Assembly: GCA_013001595.1 (NCBI GenBank)
Contig: JABDMH010000033.1
Location: 1 to 50,123, forward strand
Reading direction: 5' to 3'
Length of the DNA: 50,123 bases
DNA from: Saprospiraceae bacterium
GTDB taxonomy: Bacteria; Bacteroidota; Bacteroidia; Chitinophagales; Saprospiraceae
Under the pieces are notes generated by a model. It did not search any database. It worked only from the letters and a program-made list of their open reading frames with translations, and was not told where the DNA came from. Shown here piece after piece: positions 1-9,913 of the stretch; position 1 is the stretch's first letter; the number at the start of each line of letters is the position of its first letter. The position numbers and the translations under genes were made by a program.

Positions 1-415
1 TTTGACCATATCCTGTAAATTGTCGAGTGACACCATCCCAGAGGTGTCGGGCGATGCTATCTAATTTCATCGATCCACCGAGTGCACTAAAAAGTGGATA
101 ATTATAAAAACTTTCATAGCCATCATCGGATCCATCAATACCAGGCCACTCATCTCGCCAATTGAGGGTTCCATCCGGATTGGTATATTTTGCAATAAAC
201 TCTAGAGCGGCTGGATAGAGTTGGTCAAATAATTGACGTTCCAATAAAGCCCAATGTGGAGGTACCCCTTGGTTCTCTAAACGGAAAGTTGTTATACCCT
301 TATCATCTACCCAAGTCCCTGGTGATTCCTGGCCGATGCTAGCAGACGAGGTTCCAAGGATAATTATTAGAGACAGTATTACTTGAATGGGCTTTTTTAT
401 CCAGTAAATCATCAT
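1..415 (-). CDS. Exported protein of unknown function, N-terminal part only
   Basis: An open frame runs leftward from ATG ATG at 415 off the window edge, giving about 138 residues. Residues 1-28 form a Sec signal peptide: a lysine pair near residue 8, a hydrophobic core ILSLIIILG, and a small-residue site ending SASIGQ. The mature part is rich in W, Y and D, with motifs such as GTLNWRDEWPG and DGSDDGYESFYN. This reminds me of large uncharacterised secreted proteins encoded among bacteroidete glycan-degradation genes, but I cannot name a family. It follows the CBM9/PKD gene by 84 bp on the same strand, so the two may be co-transcribed. The catalytic part, if any, lies outside the window. Confidence 0.75.
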   Translation of the reverse strand, partial: MMIYWIKKPIQVILSLIIILGTSSASIGQESPGTWVDDKGITTFRLENQGVPPHWALLERQLFDQLYPAALEFIAKYTNPDGTLNWRDEWPGIDGSDDGYESFYNYPLFSALGGSMKLDSIARHLWDGVTRQFTGYGQ

Positions 416-499
416 ATCTTTTTTAGCAAAAGGAAAGAAAGTACTTAGGGACCACTAGAAAATAAATTCCCTATTTATATTGGTTCTTTTGAATTCATT

Positions 500-1657
500 C
501 TACTTTAGCATCACTTGCCAATACCGGGTTTTTTTCGATACACCCTTCGCACCTTCAACGGTTAGTGTAACCACCTTGTGCACACCTTTTTGCGGAAAGG
601 TGTAGATGGGATTCTGCTCTTGAGAAGTATCGCCATTGCCAAAGTCCCAGTGCCATTTGTCAATTACACCTTCAGACTGATCTTTAAAAGCCACTGTACC
701 TCTATTCATATCAATCACCTCAAAAGTCCAATTGGCCTTGAGTTCATTTTGTCCCCTGCTTTCTGGTGGCATTAATTTAAATGCACACAAATAGGTGGCA
801 TCTTTTACCATCTGTACATTATGGGCCAAATTTACATGGCCTTCACGTTTACTCCCATCAAAATCTAAGATCGACCATGAAAAACCAATAATTTTATTTT
901 CTTCTAATGTGGATTCAATTGCCCTCTTTGGACCCTCATAAGGCGCGTAATCATAGGGGGTAATCCACCCTTCTAAGATAAGGGTGCCGCTATCTCCGGG
1001 AGAAAAATTGTAATTGTAGGCATAATTTGCTTGAGGAAATTCTGCAATCCAATGTTGGCATCCCCACACAAGTGACCAGGCATTATTTACCGGGGGGGTA
1101 TAAATGTGATAATTTTGGGCATGCACACCACTGAACGAAAAGTGATTTTCTAAATAAGATGGTGTGGTACTGGCCCACTTCATTTCTTCCTTATCGTACA
1201 TGGGATTGAATATGAATGGACCACCAGATAAATCACCATCCACTACGATTTCGAAGATGTCATTTTGGTACCCTTTATTATTGAAGCGACCAAAATCCCA
1301 ATAGTCGTCGAAAGCCTTGTACTTGAAATAAATTCGATTTAGTCCTTTTACCCAGCCCAGGGTCACCTCCACGTCCAAATCATTTGGATTAATATCTGTG
1401 CCCATACCATCTTCGGTGTCATTAAGTTCATCCGTGCCATAGGTATAACTGGTAGGCACTGTCGACCAATCGTCTACCTGACCATCGATGCGAGGAATTT
1501 GGTTGTGTGAGAATTGGAATATTTTAAATATTCGACCTTCACGTGCTGTCAAATAAGAAGGATCTTGTTGGCCCCATACTGAACTCATTGAGAGTAACAC
1601 AATAAGTCCCAGGGTGAAGGCCCTAGATATACTAAAGGTTGTAGATACGGTTGGCAT
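500..1657 (-). CDS. Exported protein with CBM9-like and C-terminal PKD domains
   Basis: From ATG at 1657 the protein has 385 residues. The first 30 are a Sec signal peptide (hydrophobic core FTLGLIVLLSM, cleavage near VWG-QQ). Residues about 50-300 resemble the CBM9-like/DOMON-type sugar- or haem-binding fold seen in bacteroidete surface proteins (IPRIDGQVDDWS at the start, then FEIVVDGD). The last 70 residues are a PKD domain, with the signature WHWDFGNGDTSQEQNP. An upstream ATG at 1684 would add 9 residues and lengthen the overlap with the preceding amidohydrolase from 26 to 53 bp; I prefer 1657 because it gives a normal signal peptide. No catalytic residues are evident. A role in binding polysaccharide outside the cell, or in organising neighbouring enzymes, is inference. 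Confidence 0.8.
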   Translation of the reverse strand: MPTVSTTFSISRAFTLGLIVLLSMSSVWGQQDPSYLTAREGRIFKIFQFSHNQIPRIDGQVDDWSTVPTSYTYGTDELNDTEDGMGTDINPNDLDVEVTLGWVKGLNRIYFKYKAFDDYWDFGRFNNKGYQNDIFEIVVDGDLSGGPFIFNPMYDKEEMKWASTTPSYLENHFSFSGVHAQNYHIYTPPVNNAWSLVWGCQHWIAEFPQANYAYNYNFSPGDSGTLILEGWITPYDYAPYEGPKRAIESTLEENKIIGFSWSILDFDGSKREGHVNLAHNVQMVKDATYLCAFKLMPPESRGQNELKANWTFEVIDMNRGTVAFKDQSEGVIDKWHWDFGNGDTSQEQNPIYTFPQKGVHKVVTLTVEGAKGVSKKTRYWQVMLK

Positions 1658-2564
1658 TTTCGTGGTAGATCTTTTGTTGAGCATCAGGGCTCAAGTCATC
1701 GGTGAGGGTTTCGAATGCTCGAGCCCAACTTAAATAGGAACCCCCTCTCAATACGACAGGCCAGTCACCGCCATACACCAGTCGGTTCATACCAAATTGC
1801 TTGATGACAAAGGCAACGTAAGGTTTGATATCTGACAAGCTCCAGCCTTTGCCTACCCGTGTAATTACACCTGAGATCTTACAATTAATATTCGGTATGG
1901 CGCTCAGTTGCTTGATGCCGGCTTTCCATTCGGCTATGCGATTATTTTTAATATCAGGATTGCCAATGTGGTCAAGAATAAATGTATTGTCTGGAAATTT
2001 TGCCGCCAACTTTGTAGCTCCTTCCATGCGATCAGGTGATAGCAATAAATCAAAAGTCAAATTGTGTTCACGGAGCAAGGCTAGACCATCGGCAAAGTCA
2101 TTGGAAAGATGGGCTTCCTTTGGAAAACCGCAGCGGACGCCCCTAAGGAGGTCGAGTTGAATCAGCTGTTCGAGCTCTGGAGTTGCTTTCTTACCTTTCT
2201 GCAGGTCCAGCCTGGCAATAATGCCTTTTATACGTTTCTCTTTGGCTGCTAGTGCTTGTACTTTACTGGCTTCTTTCACTCCCTGTCCAGCATCTGCGCC
2301 ACTTTCCATAAACAGGATCTTGGTCACATTTGCCTTTCGGGTTGCATCACGGAAGTCCTTGAGATCAAAAGATCGATTTATCTCCGGGGCGCGATCAAGC
2401 CAACTATAGGTCAGGTAGTCCAGATCAAAAAGGTGCACATGGGTGTCTGTCTTGGGGACTCTGTTTCGGATGTTTTGACATTCCTCAGCCTCAGATATGG
2501 CACCTACGAGAGAGACACCTGCCAGTACGGTTGAGATTTCCTTGGTAAATTTTCTGCGCTGCAT
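1632..2564 (-). CDS. Exported amidohydrolase, COG3618 (lactonase-like) family
   Basis: A 310-residue TIM-barrel metal-dependent hydrolase of the amidohydrolase-2 / COG3618 group. Known members include L-fucono- and L-rhamnono-lactonases and 4-sulfomuconolactonase. Visible signatures are the HxH pair at H42/H44 (DTHVHLFD), H199 in ILDHIGNPD and D267 in YGGDWPV. The N-terminus MQRRKFTKEISTVLAGVSL has a twin-arginine and hydrophobic stretch, suggesting Tat export of a folded metalloenzyme. Its stop overlaps the start of the downstream CBM9/PKD gene, indicating translational coupling. Hydrolysis of a sugar-acid lactone released during glycan oxidation is plausible but not shown. The family assignment is strong; the substrate is unknown. 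Confidence 0.85.
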   Translation of the reverse strand: MQRRKFTKEISTVLAGVSLVGAISEAEECQNIRNRVPKTDTHVHLFDLDYLTYSWLDRAPEINRSFDLKDFRDATRKANVTKILFMESGADAGQGVKEASKVQALAAKEKRIKGIIARLDLQKGKKATPELEQLIQLDLLRGVRCGFPKEAHLSNDFADGLALLREHNLTFDLLLSPDRMEGATKLAAKFPDNTFILDHIGNPDIKNNRIAEWKAGIKQLSAIPNINCKISGVITRVGKGWSLSDIKPYVAFVIKQFGMNRLVYGGDWPVVLRGGSYLSWARAFETLTDDLSPDAQQKIYHENANRIYNL

Positions 2565-3028
2565 AATTCCGTCGGATCCAAGATAGGGATAAAAAAATTT
2601 GTTTCGAATTGTCCTGGCAAAGCTTTAACCTAAAATAAGGTCAGTCCTCATCTAACCGCAGTAGGAGCGTTATGATCCGTTGTTTTAGTAGGCATAACTT
2701 TGATGTACTATGCTGTGACCAGCGCCCTTTGCAGACTTGGAAAATGATTATTCAATTAAGGGTACCTGCGGAAACTTTGAATGGATGCTCAGAATGATTG
2801 ATTTTCGATTTAGACAAGACAGTTCAAAGGAGCCCCGTCTGAATGACCACAATCTGGCCGGGCAGGTTAGCCGTACCAAAGTGACTGCGGACTAATTAAG
2901 TATAATTCAGGAAGTATCGTTTAAAGATTCTATTGAAATTTTGCTGAGTCTGTGAACGAGTTTTCGGTGGAACCCTATAAGTTCGTACCTTGACATGCAT
3001 GATGAATAAATGCTGATTTTATCTAGCT
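2565..3028. other. Divergent intergenic region containing repeat copy A
   Basis: The 464 bp lie between the leftward amidohydrolase and the rightward lyase. No ORF with coding character was found. The right half holds copy A of a dispersed repeat. A TACCTTG box at about 2986-2992, 18 nt after TTTTCGG, resembles a Bacteroidota -33/-7 promoter for the lyase gene; this is a weak call by eye. Confidence 0.4.
2758..2967. repeat. Dispersed intergenic repeat, copy A
   Basis: This block matches 42395-42600 on the same strand with clear but divergent similarity. Shared exact runs include one of 22 nt (ending TTTAGACAAG), CAAAGGAGCCCCGTC, AATCTGGCCGGGC, GGACTAA, AGTATAA and GTTTTCGG, in the same order. 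Between these, indels of roughly 17-25 nt differ. Both copies end 60-65 bp upstream of a rightward start codon. Reading the core as protein gives stops in copy A, so it does not look like a conserved coding fragment. It could be a non-autonomous mobile element, a structured RNA or a duplicated regulatory region. Confidence 0.75.
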
Positions 3029-5071
3029 ATGATGAATAATTTCTTAAAATTTGGTGGCCTTATTCTAATGCTGATCTTGAGTGGATGTGTTACTGCGGAA
3101 AGCGCCTGGCGAGATTTGGTAGCCATCGAAGACTTGTATGAAGCCTATCCGGAAACGATTGAGGAAATGTTTAGCCAAATCGATTTGACGCATCCAGGAT
3201 TAGAAGATGTACGGGCTTCATTTGAGCAGGGACAGATGGTGAATGCCTGTGCGAATCTACTCATGTTCTTTCGCCAAGGTACCCATGCAGCACATTTGAG
3301 AATGCCATTGCCGGTAAAGACTCAGGAGCGGGAAGGTGAGGCAGATACAATCCTCACCGATGTCTTCTCCATTCAAAATGTGAGAGGCAAAGTTCCTTTT
3401 GGCTCAGATGGTCATCGAGATTGGCATTATCGTGGACCAAATAATGATCGTGAATGGGCTTGGTTATCTAATCGACACAGCCAGCTGCTCCATGTTTTCG
3501 ATACTTATCAGGAAACAGGCAATCCTGACTATGCATCCTATATCGATTTGTTCCTGCGTGATTTTATTATAAAAAGTATGCCCTATCCGGCGAAGAAAGG
3601 TACTGATGCCATATGGAGAGGCTTGGAGGTGGCAGCTCGGGCAAAAGTTTGGTCTCGCATCTTCTACGGCATGATCAATGATCCTGCATTGTCGCCGGCT
3701 ACTCAATTACTGATGTTAAGTAGTTTGCCCGATCATGCGCATTACAATCGAAATTTCCATGGAGGAAACAATTGGCTGACCATGGAGATTTCTGCATTGG
3801 CGACGGTAGCTACTAATTTTCCCATTTATAAGGGAGCTGAAGAGTGGATCACCTATTCCATTGCCGAGATGACAAAAAGTATGAAAGATCAGGTATATCC
3901 CGATGGAGTACAAACAGAGTTGACATCGCACTATCACAATGTCTCTTTGCGCAACTTTGAACTTTTTAAAAAGATTTGTGACCGGGCAGGAAGGGAATTA
4001 CCTGGATTCTTCTCAGAGACCATCAGAAAAATGTATGCGTATATCGCTCAGGCAGTGAGACCGGATGGGTATCGGATTTTGAATAATGATGGCGATCGAG
4101 GATCGGACCGATCGATTATTCTAGAAGGGGCGGAGCGTTTTGGTAATGGGACATGGACCTATCTTGCCACGAATGGAGCTGAGGGAATTAAGCCAGATGA
4201 TGGCCCGTCGTATTTTTTCCCCTGGGCAGGTCAATTGATTTCTCGCAGCGGTTATGATGCAGATGCGCATTGGTCTTTTTTTGACATCGGACCATGGGGC
4301 AGTGGGCATCAGCATAATGACAAGCTTCATATTTCGATCGCCGCCTACGGTCGCGATTTGTTGGTCGATGCAGGGCGATTTGCTTATACGGGAGAGACCG
4401 CCAAAAAATTCAGGCCATATGCACGAAGTAGTGCTGGTCATAATCTTATCTTAATCGAGGGTAAAAATCAAGCTCCAGGTCCGAAGCTTGCTGATACAAC
4501 CATCGGAGATCTTCACTATCGAATTACACCACAGTTCGATTATGCATCGCATACCTTCGGTGATTATCTAGATATGGCAGGGCAGGTAACCCACACGCGC
4601 TCCATATTGTACGTGCGTGGTGGCTTTTGGGTGGTTGTTGATAAAGTTACTTCCGATAGACCCCGCACAGTCACTGCACTATGGCATTGGCACCCGGATT
4701 GCACTGTGGAAAAAGATGGGCAGGTCGTTAAATCAAAGAATGAAAAAGGAAACCTGTCCATCATGCCTGTAGGGGGTCAGGAATGGGAGGTCTCCTTTAT
4801 CAAGGGACAGGAACAACCCCAAATACAGGGGTGGTACAGTCCAGAGTACAACATCTTTAGCCCCAATACTACGTCCATTTATGACACCAGGATAGATGGA
4901 AACTCCACGTTCATTTGGTTGCTCGTTCCTTCAGAAAGGGAAGCACCTGAAGTGGATGGAAAGGTGATTTCTATGAGTCCGAATGAGGTTCAACTTGCTG
5001 TCCGAATGGATCAGAAAAAATGGGAACTGATTATACCGCATCTAAATAGTAGGGACGTATCGCTGAATTGA
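3029..5071 (+). CDS. Heparinase II/III-family polysaccharide lyase (PL12-like)
   Basis: A 680-residue exported lyase. Residues 1-20 (hydrophobic core LILMLILSGC) are a lipoprotein signal with the lipid-bearing cysteine at C20, so it is probably membrane-anchored. An all-helical toroid domain follows (about 50-380), then the beta-sandwich heparinase II/III C-terminal domain. Residues that align by eye with the catalytic set of Pedobacter heparinase III are N247 (HGGNNWLTMEIS), Y302 (TSHYHN) and H427 (GSGHQHNDKLH). This family cleaves uronate-containing chains (heparan sulfate, alginate and relatives) by beta-elimination. Subfamily and substrate cannot be fixed from sequence alone; PL15 or PL17 are alternatives. 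It stands alone, with the hybrid regulator as its nearest downstream neighbour, which may control it. Confidence 0.85.
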   Translation: MMNNFLKFGGLILMLILSGCVTAESAWRDLVAIEDLYEAYPETIEEMFSQIDLTHPGLEDVRASFEQGQMVNACANLLMFFRQGTHAAHLRMPLPVKTQEREGEADTILTDVFSIQNVRGKVPFGSDGHRDWHYRGPNNDREWAWLSNRHSQLLHVFDTYQETGNPDYASYIDLFLRDFIIKSMPYPAKKGTDAIWRGLEVAARAKVWSRIFYGMINDPALSPATQLLMLSSLPDHAHYNRNFHGGNNWLTMEISALATVATNFPIYKGAEEWITYSIAEMTKSMKDQVYPDGVQTELTSHYHNVSLRNFELFKKICDRAGRELPGFFSETIRKMYAYIAQAVRPDGYRILNNDGDRGSDRSIILEGAERFGNGTWTYLATNGAEGIKPDDGPSYFFPWAGQLISRSGYDADAHWSFFDIGPWGSGHQHNDKLHISIAAYGRDLLVDAGRFAYTGETAKKFRPYARSSAGHNLILIEGKNQAPGPKLADTTIGDLHYRITPQFDYASHTFGDYLDMAGQVTHTRSILYVRGGFWVVVDKVTSDRPRTVTALWHWHPDCTVEKDGQVVKSKNEKGNLSIMPVGGQEWEVSFIKGQEQPQIQGWYSPEYNIFSPNTTSIYDTRIDGNSTFIWLLVPSEREAPEVDGKVISMSPNEVQLAVRMDQKKWELIIPHLNSRDVSLN

Positions 5072-5299
5072 GAGTCGGAACGTTGTTCTGAAATCAAGTA
5101 CATACGAGAAAAACTGACGTTAGGAGAATAGATCTAACTATCAAATGGTCCTGGGAAAAAGGACGCCTGTTTGTTTATCAAACAACGGATATTCTTAATT
5201 AAGAAATTACGATTGCCTTAGATGTTATCAGTAAATTTTTGTGCTTCTAAAGCATTTGGGAGACACACTGCAATCCAATGATCAAAAGTCTTCTAGTAT

Positions 5300-5537
5300 T
5301 TAAAGATCATAAATAAATTTAAGGCCATCTACAAATGACAGCTCCTCCACCCCAATAAATCCTTTATCGCCGTAGACTTGAAAATCAATGTTGAGCCAAC
5401 TATATTCCTTCTACCATGGGCTCAGTGGCATCTTTATCATCCTTCGAGCAACTCGTGAAATGGAACAAAGCCAATAGTAAGATTGAACACAACAAGATGG
5501 ATCTGAATAGATGTTTAAAACCAGTTTTTAGAGTCAT
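5300..5537 (-). pseudogene. Remnant of a small lipoprotein gene
   Basis: On the minus strand an ATG at 5537 opens a 45-codon frame with a textbook lipoprotein signal: a basic start, the core ILLCSILLLALFHF and lipobox FTSC followed by SKDD. It stops at TAG (5400-5402). Beyond the stop, another frame continues with coding-like text (NIDFQVYGDKGFIGVEEL, then GLKFIYDL) up to a TAA at 5300. The third frame reads IVGSTLIF across the junction. The simplest view is a lipocalin-like lipoprotein gene broken by one or two frameshifts. The rest of the 5072-5734 gap shows nothing I can identify. Confidence 0.5.
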
Positions 5538-5734
5538 AGCCTAGCTGTTTAAATAGTGAATGGTGGCATGATAGTTCCAGTCTGAAAATGTCCACTCAAA
5601 TATATGAGCAAGAGACAGCCTTTACTTTCGCTATTTGATCAATCTGTGGCTATAGTGTTGAATTATGGGGAAGGAGGCGCTTAAACTATCGTTGCATGAA
5701 GCAGGATGCTTTGTCGTAGTGTGAAGGTAATCAG

Positions 5735-8700
5735 CTATTTGTGCGTTGCACTTGGGCTTTCGCCAAAAGTTTCTTTGTAAGCCTGGGAGAAATATATGGG
5801 AGATTTGAAACCAACATGATGGGCAATTTCTGCAATGCTAAGTGATCTATCAGCTAGCAATTTCTTGGCTTTTTGGAGGCGAATGCGGCGTACATAGATG
5901 GAAGTCGACATGCCGGTTAATGCCTTTATTTTTCGATGTACTTGGGAACGACTGAGGAATAACGCACGAGCCAAGTCATTTACGGAGAAATTTTCATCGC
6001 TAAGATGTTCAAGGACAATATTTTCTACTTTCCGAACAAAATCTTCCATGTTGTTCCCTACTTCTTTATGATCACCATGGAGTGCTAGTAGAGAATTCAT
6101 GTATTTCTTTTGTAACTTTTCACGCATTTCCAAGAGTCGCGTCATCCGTATCATTAGCTCAGCTTTTTCAAACGGTTTGATGAGATATGCATCTGCGCCC
6201 TGATCGAGACCTTTGATTTTATCTTCTGAGGTAGCTTTAGCTGTCAGGAGGATGATTGGAATATGGTTGGTTCTTTCATCGTCCTTTAGTATGGCACATA
6301 CTTCAAATCCATTCATCTGTGGCATCATTACATCACTAATGATGATGTCGGGTACTTCGTCTAGTGCCGTCCTGACGCCCTCTTTTCCATGTGTACAAGT
6401 TATGATGTAGAAATCCTGCTTGAGGCACTCTTTAAGGTACTCAGTCACATCCAAATTGTCTTCAATAATAAGCGCAATTGGTAGTTTGTTGGAATTGTTC
6501 TCCGTGGCATCAAAAAAAACGGACATTTCGTCTGCCTTGCCATGTCTGTCGAGGCCCCGTTCCGAAATTTGAGTAATGCCGATGGTGGAAGAGTTCATTT
6601 CTTGTGGTGGTAGTGAAGGAAGTTGGACATTGCTTTTAGCCGCATCTTTAGTGATTGGAAGTTGTACGGTAAATTCACTTCCCGACCCCATGGTGCTTTC
6701 TACAGAAATTACTCCACCGCTTAATTTTACCAATTCTTTACTTAGAGCCAGACCGATACCCGTACCATCTCTAGGTTTCGAAGATAAGTGATGGTCTTGG
6801 TAAAATCGAAGGAAGATTTTGTCTAACTTATCTTCGGGAATACCAATACCAGTATCTTTGATTTTTATGAAAAAGAACGGACATTTGGAGACCAGTTGGT
6901 GGCTCAGGTGGACGATGACTCTCCCTCCGGGAGGTGTGAATTTAATGGCGTTGGATAGTAAGTTCGTAACAATGGTTTCTAACTTTTTGCTATCAAAATC
7001 CATCACCAAATGATCGATTTCTGCATATACGATCAGCTTGATACCATTCTCCTGTGCCAAGGAATGAAAGCTTTCACAAAGATATTTCAAATATGGAATC
7101 ACATCAGATTGTATGGCTTTTACTTCTAAATTGCCGCTTTCCAGTTTTGCCAGATCGAGCATTTCATTAACTAGCTGGACGAGTTTTTCCCCGTTGCGAC
7201 GGATCATTTCCAATGACTTATTTGCTTGATTCGAAACTCGATATTCCGTGTCTGCCATGAGTCGATTGGCCATGCCGAGAATGACCGTTAGTGGGGTTCG
7301 GAACTCATGGGTGATATTGGTATAAAAGTCCTTCATCACTTGATTGATACGCGTCTGTCGCTCACTGTCTTGTATTGTCAATTTTCTAGAGAGCTGAAAT
7401 TGATAGAGGCCATATATCGTCGCCATAAAGAGACTGATGTAGAGGAAAAATGCCCACCACCTTGCCCACAGTGCGGACTTGATGGTGAAGGATACTGAGG
7501 CGCCCTTTTCATTCCATAGATCATTATCGTTTGACCCAATGACAGTAAACTTATATTCTCCCGGATCAAGATTAGTATATCGAGCTATACGATGAGTTTC
7601 AGCGCGGATCCATTCATGATCATATGGTTCCAATTTATGTTTGTATTTATTCTTAGAAGGATTGCTAAAGTGAATCCCAGTATATTCAAAACTCAAATCA
7701 TTCTGGAGATGTGATAGTGTAATTCTATCTCGATTTCCTGATCCAAAATCAATAAGATTAAAGGTTTCGTCGGATGTAGAAAAGCTATTGAGATTAATAT
7801 GTGGAGGAATCAGATTACCTTTCAGTTCTTCTGGGTAGAATGAAATCACGATACTACTACCTCCGAAGAATAACTGGCCATCCGCTGCTTTCATGCTAGT
7901 TTTTTGATATTCATCGGAATGAATTCCACTTGGCATAATTCTAATTGATTCGGTATCAAATTTTGATATTCCCTGATCAGTAGAGACCCACAAAATTCCT
8001 GAGGGTGCTTCGAGGATATCAAAAACTCGGTTACTTAGCAATCCGTCCTCTATGGTGTATTGCTGGAAGCTGCTTTTATCAAGATTAAAATGAAGCAATC
8101 CTCCTGTTGCTGTACCGATCCAGTACTGCCTTTTGCTATCTTCGAAAAAGCACAAAGGTTTATATCCTTCCAAGAAGGATCGGAAACGATTGGTTTGCTG
8201 ATCATAGCGAAACAAAGCACCCTCTCCGGCTAAATCTCCAACCCAAATAGCTCCACTTTGGTCCTTTTCGATCAGATAGATTTCTGAGTCATGGTTCTGC
8301 CCCTCTTCATTTGACAAAATGTACCGATCGAAAGTTTCTTCATCTTTACTAAAGCCGAAAAGTCCATTCTTACCGGCTCCCAACCATATATAACCTTCCT
8401 GGTCTTCACAGATGCGATAAACTGTACTATGGGATGAGTCAAATCTGTCCGCTGGAATTTCATAGTAGCTAAATTGACCCATTTCTGGATCTAGGCGACC
8501 CAAGGCACCATTTTCAAGGTCTTCAACCATCTCACTGCCCTTGAAATCACCCCTACCGAAACCCAGCCAGAGCAATCCTTCCGAATCTTCATATACATCC
8601 TGTATATGGTCTGTAACGGAGGTGCTTTTTCTTAATATCGCAGAATGCAACGGGGTAATTTTAGCTGTCCTCAGATCCAATTGTTGAAGCCCTTTATGCA

Positions 8701-9913
8701 AAGTCCCCAACACGATCAACCCAGGCTCTCTCATAGATTGATGAATCTTGCGAACGTGCAAATTATTTAGCTCAGAATACCTAGTGATTTTCCGTAACGA
8801 AGGGTTCATCTTGTGAACCCCTCCTTGCGTCAAGTTGCCTAGCCAGAATTGGCCAGATCGGTCCTCAAAGAAGGACCATAGCTTATCATTACTGATGCCA
8901 TTGGGATTCTCAACATCATGGGCATAATAATTGAATTTATTGGTGATCGGAGCAAAATAATTGATCCCTCCGCCACAGCTGCCTACCCATAATCCACCTG
9001 CGCGATCTTGGTATAGGATTTGAACAAAGGGAGGAGATTCCCAAACCCTTTTTGCTAACGAAGCGTGGATCCGATCGGGTTTATCAGGATCACGAATCAT
9101 TCGAATAAATTCCTCCTTGTCAGGATTATAGTAGTGTAGTCCGTTTTGAAATGTCCCGACCCAAATACGGTTCTCCCGATCTTGTAAGAGTGCACTTACC
9201 CTATTGTCAAGTAGACTGTTGGGGTTGTTAGGCTCGTGCAAGAATTGCTTTACTTCTCCAGTGGCAGGATTAAAACGAATCAGTCCGCCTTTGTCATCCC
9301 AAATGCCATAACCTGTTCCAATCCAGATATGTTTTTGGTGATCAGCCATCAAGACCTTTACAATGTAGCTAGCTATGGTAATAGAGTCTTCCGAATCGTG
9401 CAGAAAGCGAGTAAAGCTATCACTATCACTTTCATAGCGGAATAAACCTCCCAACTCTGCCGCGACCCAAAGGTTCTGATCATAATCTTCAATGATGGAT
9501 GTGATTTTGCCGGTGGGAGCAATCCTATTATCACTGCTATGATAGTTGAAGAAACAATCACAGACAGGGTTGTACCGACTCAAGCCGGTAGCTGTGCCTA
9601 TCCAAAGACCACCCGAATGATCTACAAATAGCGCATGAGTAAAATTGTCGTGCAAGGAGGTCGAATCTCCCAGAGCATTTTGGTAGAGTTTAAAGTTATA
9701 ACCGTCGTAGCTAATCAGTCCTTTGTTACTTGTCATCCACAGCAAACCGTTGCGATCTTGTTTGATGGCAACGATATTGCAGTTTAGACGCACACCTTCA
9801 ATCTCGATCTGAACATTTTCAAAGCCCGGGTCCTGATATTGGGCAAAGGAATAGTTAACACAAGCCAACATATAAATCTGGATTAATGCCAAGGAGCGGA
9901 CTAAAGTCATCAT
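5735..9913 (-). CDS. Hybrid two-component system regulator (one-component HTCS)
   Basis: From ATG ATG at 9913 the protein has 1392 residues. Numbering below is for the open frame starting at 10015; subtract 34 for the preferred start. Order: signal peptide ending SFAQ; a periplasmic propeller of two-component-regulator repeats (many LWIG/IWVG-type blades, about 85-690); a Y_Y_Y domain (about 780-845); one membrane helix (about 852-872); HisKA with H903 in THEFRTPL; HATPase with N1022 and DTGIGIP at 1054; a receiver with D1228 in ISDVMMP; and an AraC-type DNA-binding end (about 1330-1426). All catalytic motifs are intact. Such regulators sense oligosaccharides in the periplasm and activate nearby glycan-use genes. 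The heparinase-type lyase is the closest candidate target. The longer start gives two hydrophobic segments and is less likely. Confidence 0.93.
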   Translation of the reverse strand: MMTLVRSLALIQIYMLACVNYSFAQYQDPGFENVQIEIEGVRLNCNIVAIKQDRNGLLWMTSNKGLISYDGYNFKLYQNALGDSTSLHDNFTHALFVDHSGGLWIGTATGLSRYNPVCDCFFNYHSSDNRIAPTGKITSIIEDYDQNLWVAAELGGLFRYESDSDSFTRFLHDSEDSITIASYIVKVLMADHQKHIWIGTGYGIWDDKGGLIRFNPATGEVKQFLHEPNNPNSLLDNRVSALLQDRENRIWVGTFQNGLHYYNPDKEEFIRMIRDPDKPDRIHASLAKRVWESPPFVQILYQDRAGGLWVGSCGGGINYFAPITNKFNYYAHDVENPNGISNDKLWSFFEDRSGQFWLGNLTQGGVHKMNPSLRKITRYSELNNLHVRKIHQSMREPGLIVLGTLHKGLQQLDLRTAKITPLHSAILRKSTSVTDHIQDVYEDSEGLLWLGFGRGDFKGSEMVEDLENGALGRLDPEMGQFSYYEIPADRFDSSHSTVYRICEDQEGYIWLGAGKNGLFGFSKDEETFDRYILSNEEGQNHDSEIYLIEKDQSGAIWVGDLAGEGALFRYDQQTNRFRSFLEGYKPLCFFEDSKRQYWIGTATGGLLHFNLDKSSFQQYTIEDGLLSNRVFDILEAPSGILWVSTDQGISKFDTESIRIMPSGIHSDEYQKTSMKAADGQLFFGGSSIVISFYPEELKGNLIPPHINLNSFSTSDETFNLIDFGSGNRDRITLSHLQNDLSFEYTGIHFSNPSKNKYKHKLEPYDHEWIRAETHRIARYTNLDPGEYKFTVIGSNDNDLWNEKGASVSFTIKSALWARWWAFFLYISLFMATIYGLYQFQLSRKLTIQDSERQTRINQVMKDFYTNITHEFRTPLTVILGMANRLMADTEYRVSNQANKSLEMIRRNGEKLVQLVNEMLDLAKLESGNLEVKAIQSDVIPYLKYLCESFHSLAQENGIKLIVYAEIDHLVMDFDSKKLETIVTNLLSNAIKFTPPGGRVIVHLSHQLVSKCPFFFIKIKDTGIGIPEDKLDKIFLRFYQDHHLSSKPRDGTGIGLALSKELVKLSGGVISVESTMGSGSEFTVQLPITKDAAKSNVQLPSLPPQEMNSSTIGITQISERGLDRHGKADEMSVFFDATENNSNKLPIALIIEDNLDVTEYLKECLKQDFYIITCTHGKEGVRTALDEVPDIIISDVMMPQMNGFEVCAILKDDERTNHIPIILLTAKATSEDKIKGLDQGADAYLIKPFEKAELMIRMTRLLEMREKLQKKYMNSLLALHGDHKEVGNNMEDFVRKVENIVLEHLSDENFSVNDLARALFLSRSQVHRKIKALTGMSTSIYVRRIRLQKAKKLLADRSLSIAEIAHHVGFKSPIYFSQAYKETFGESPSATHK

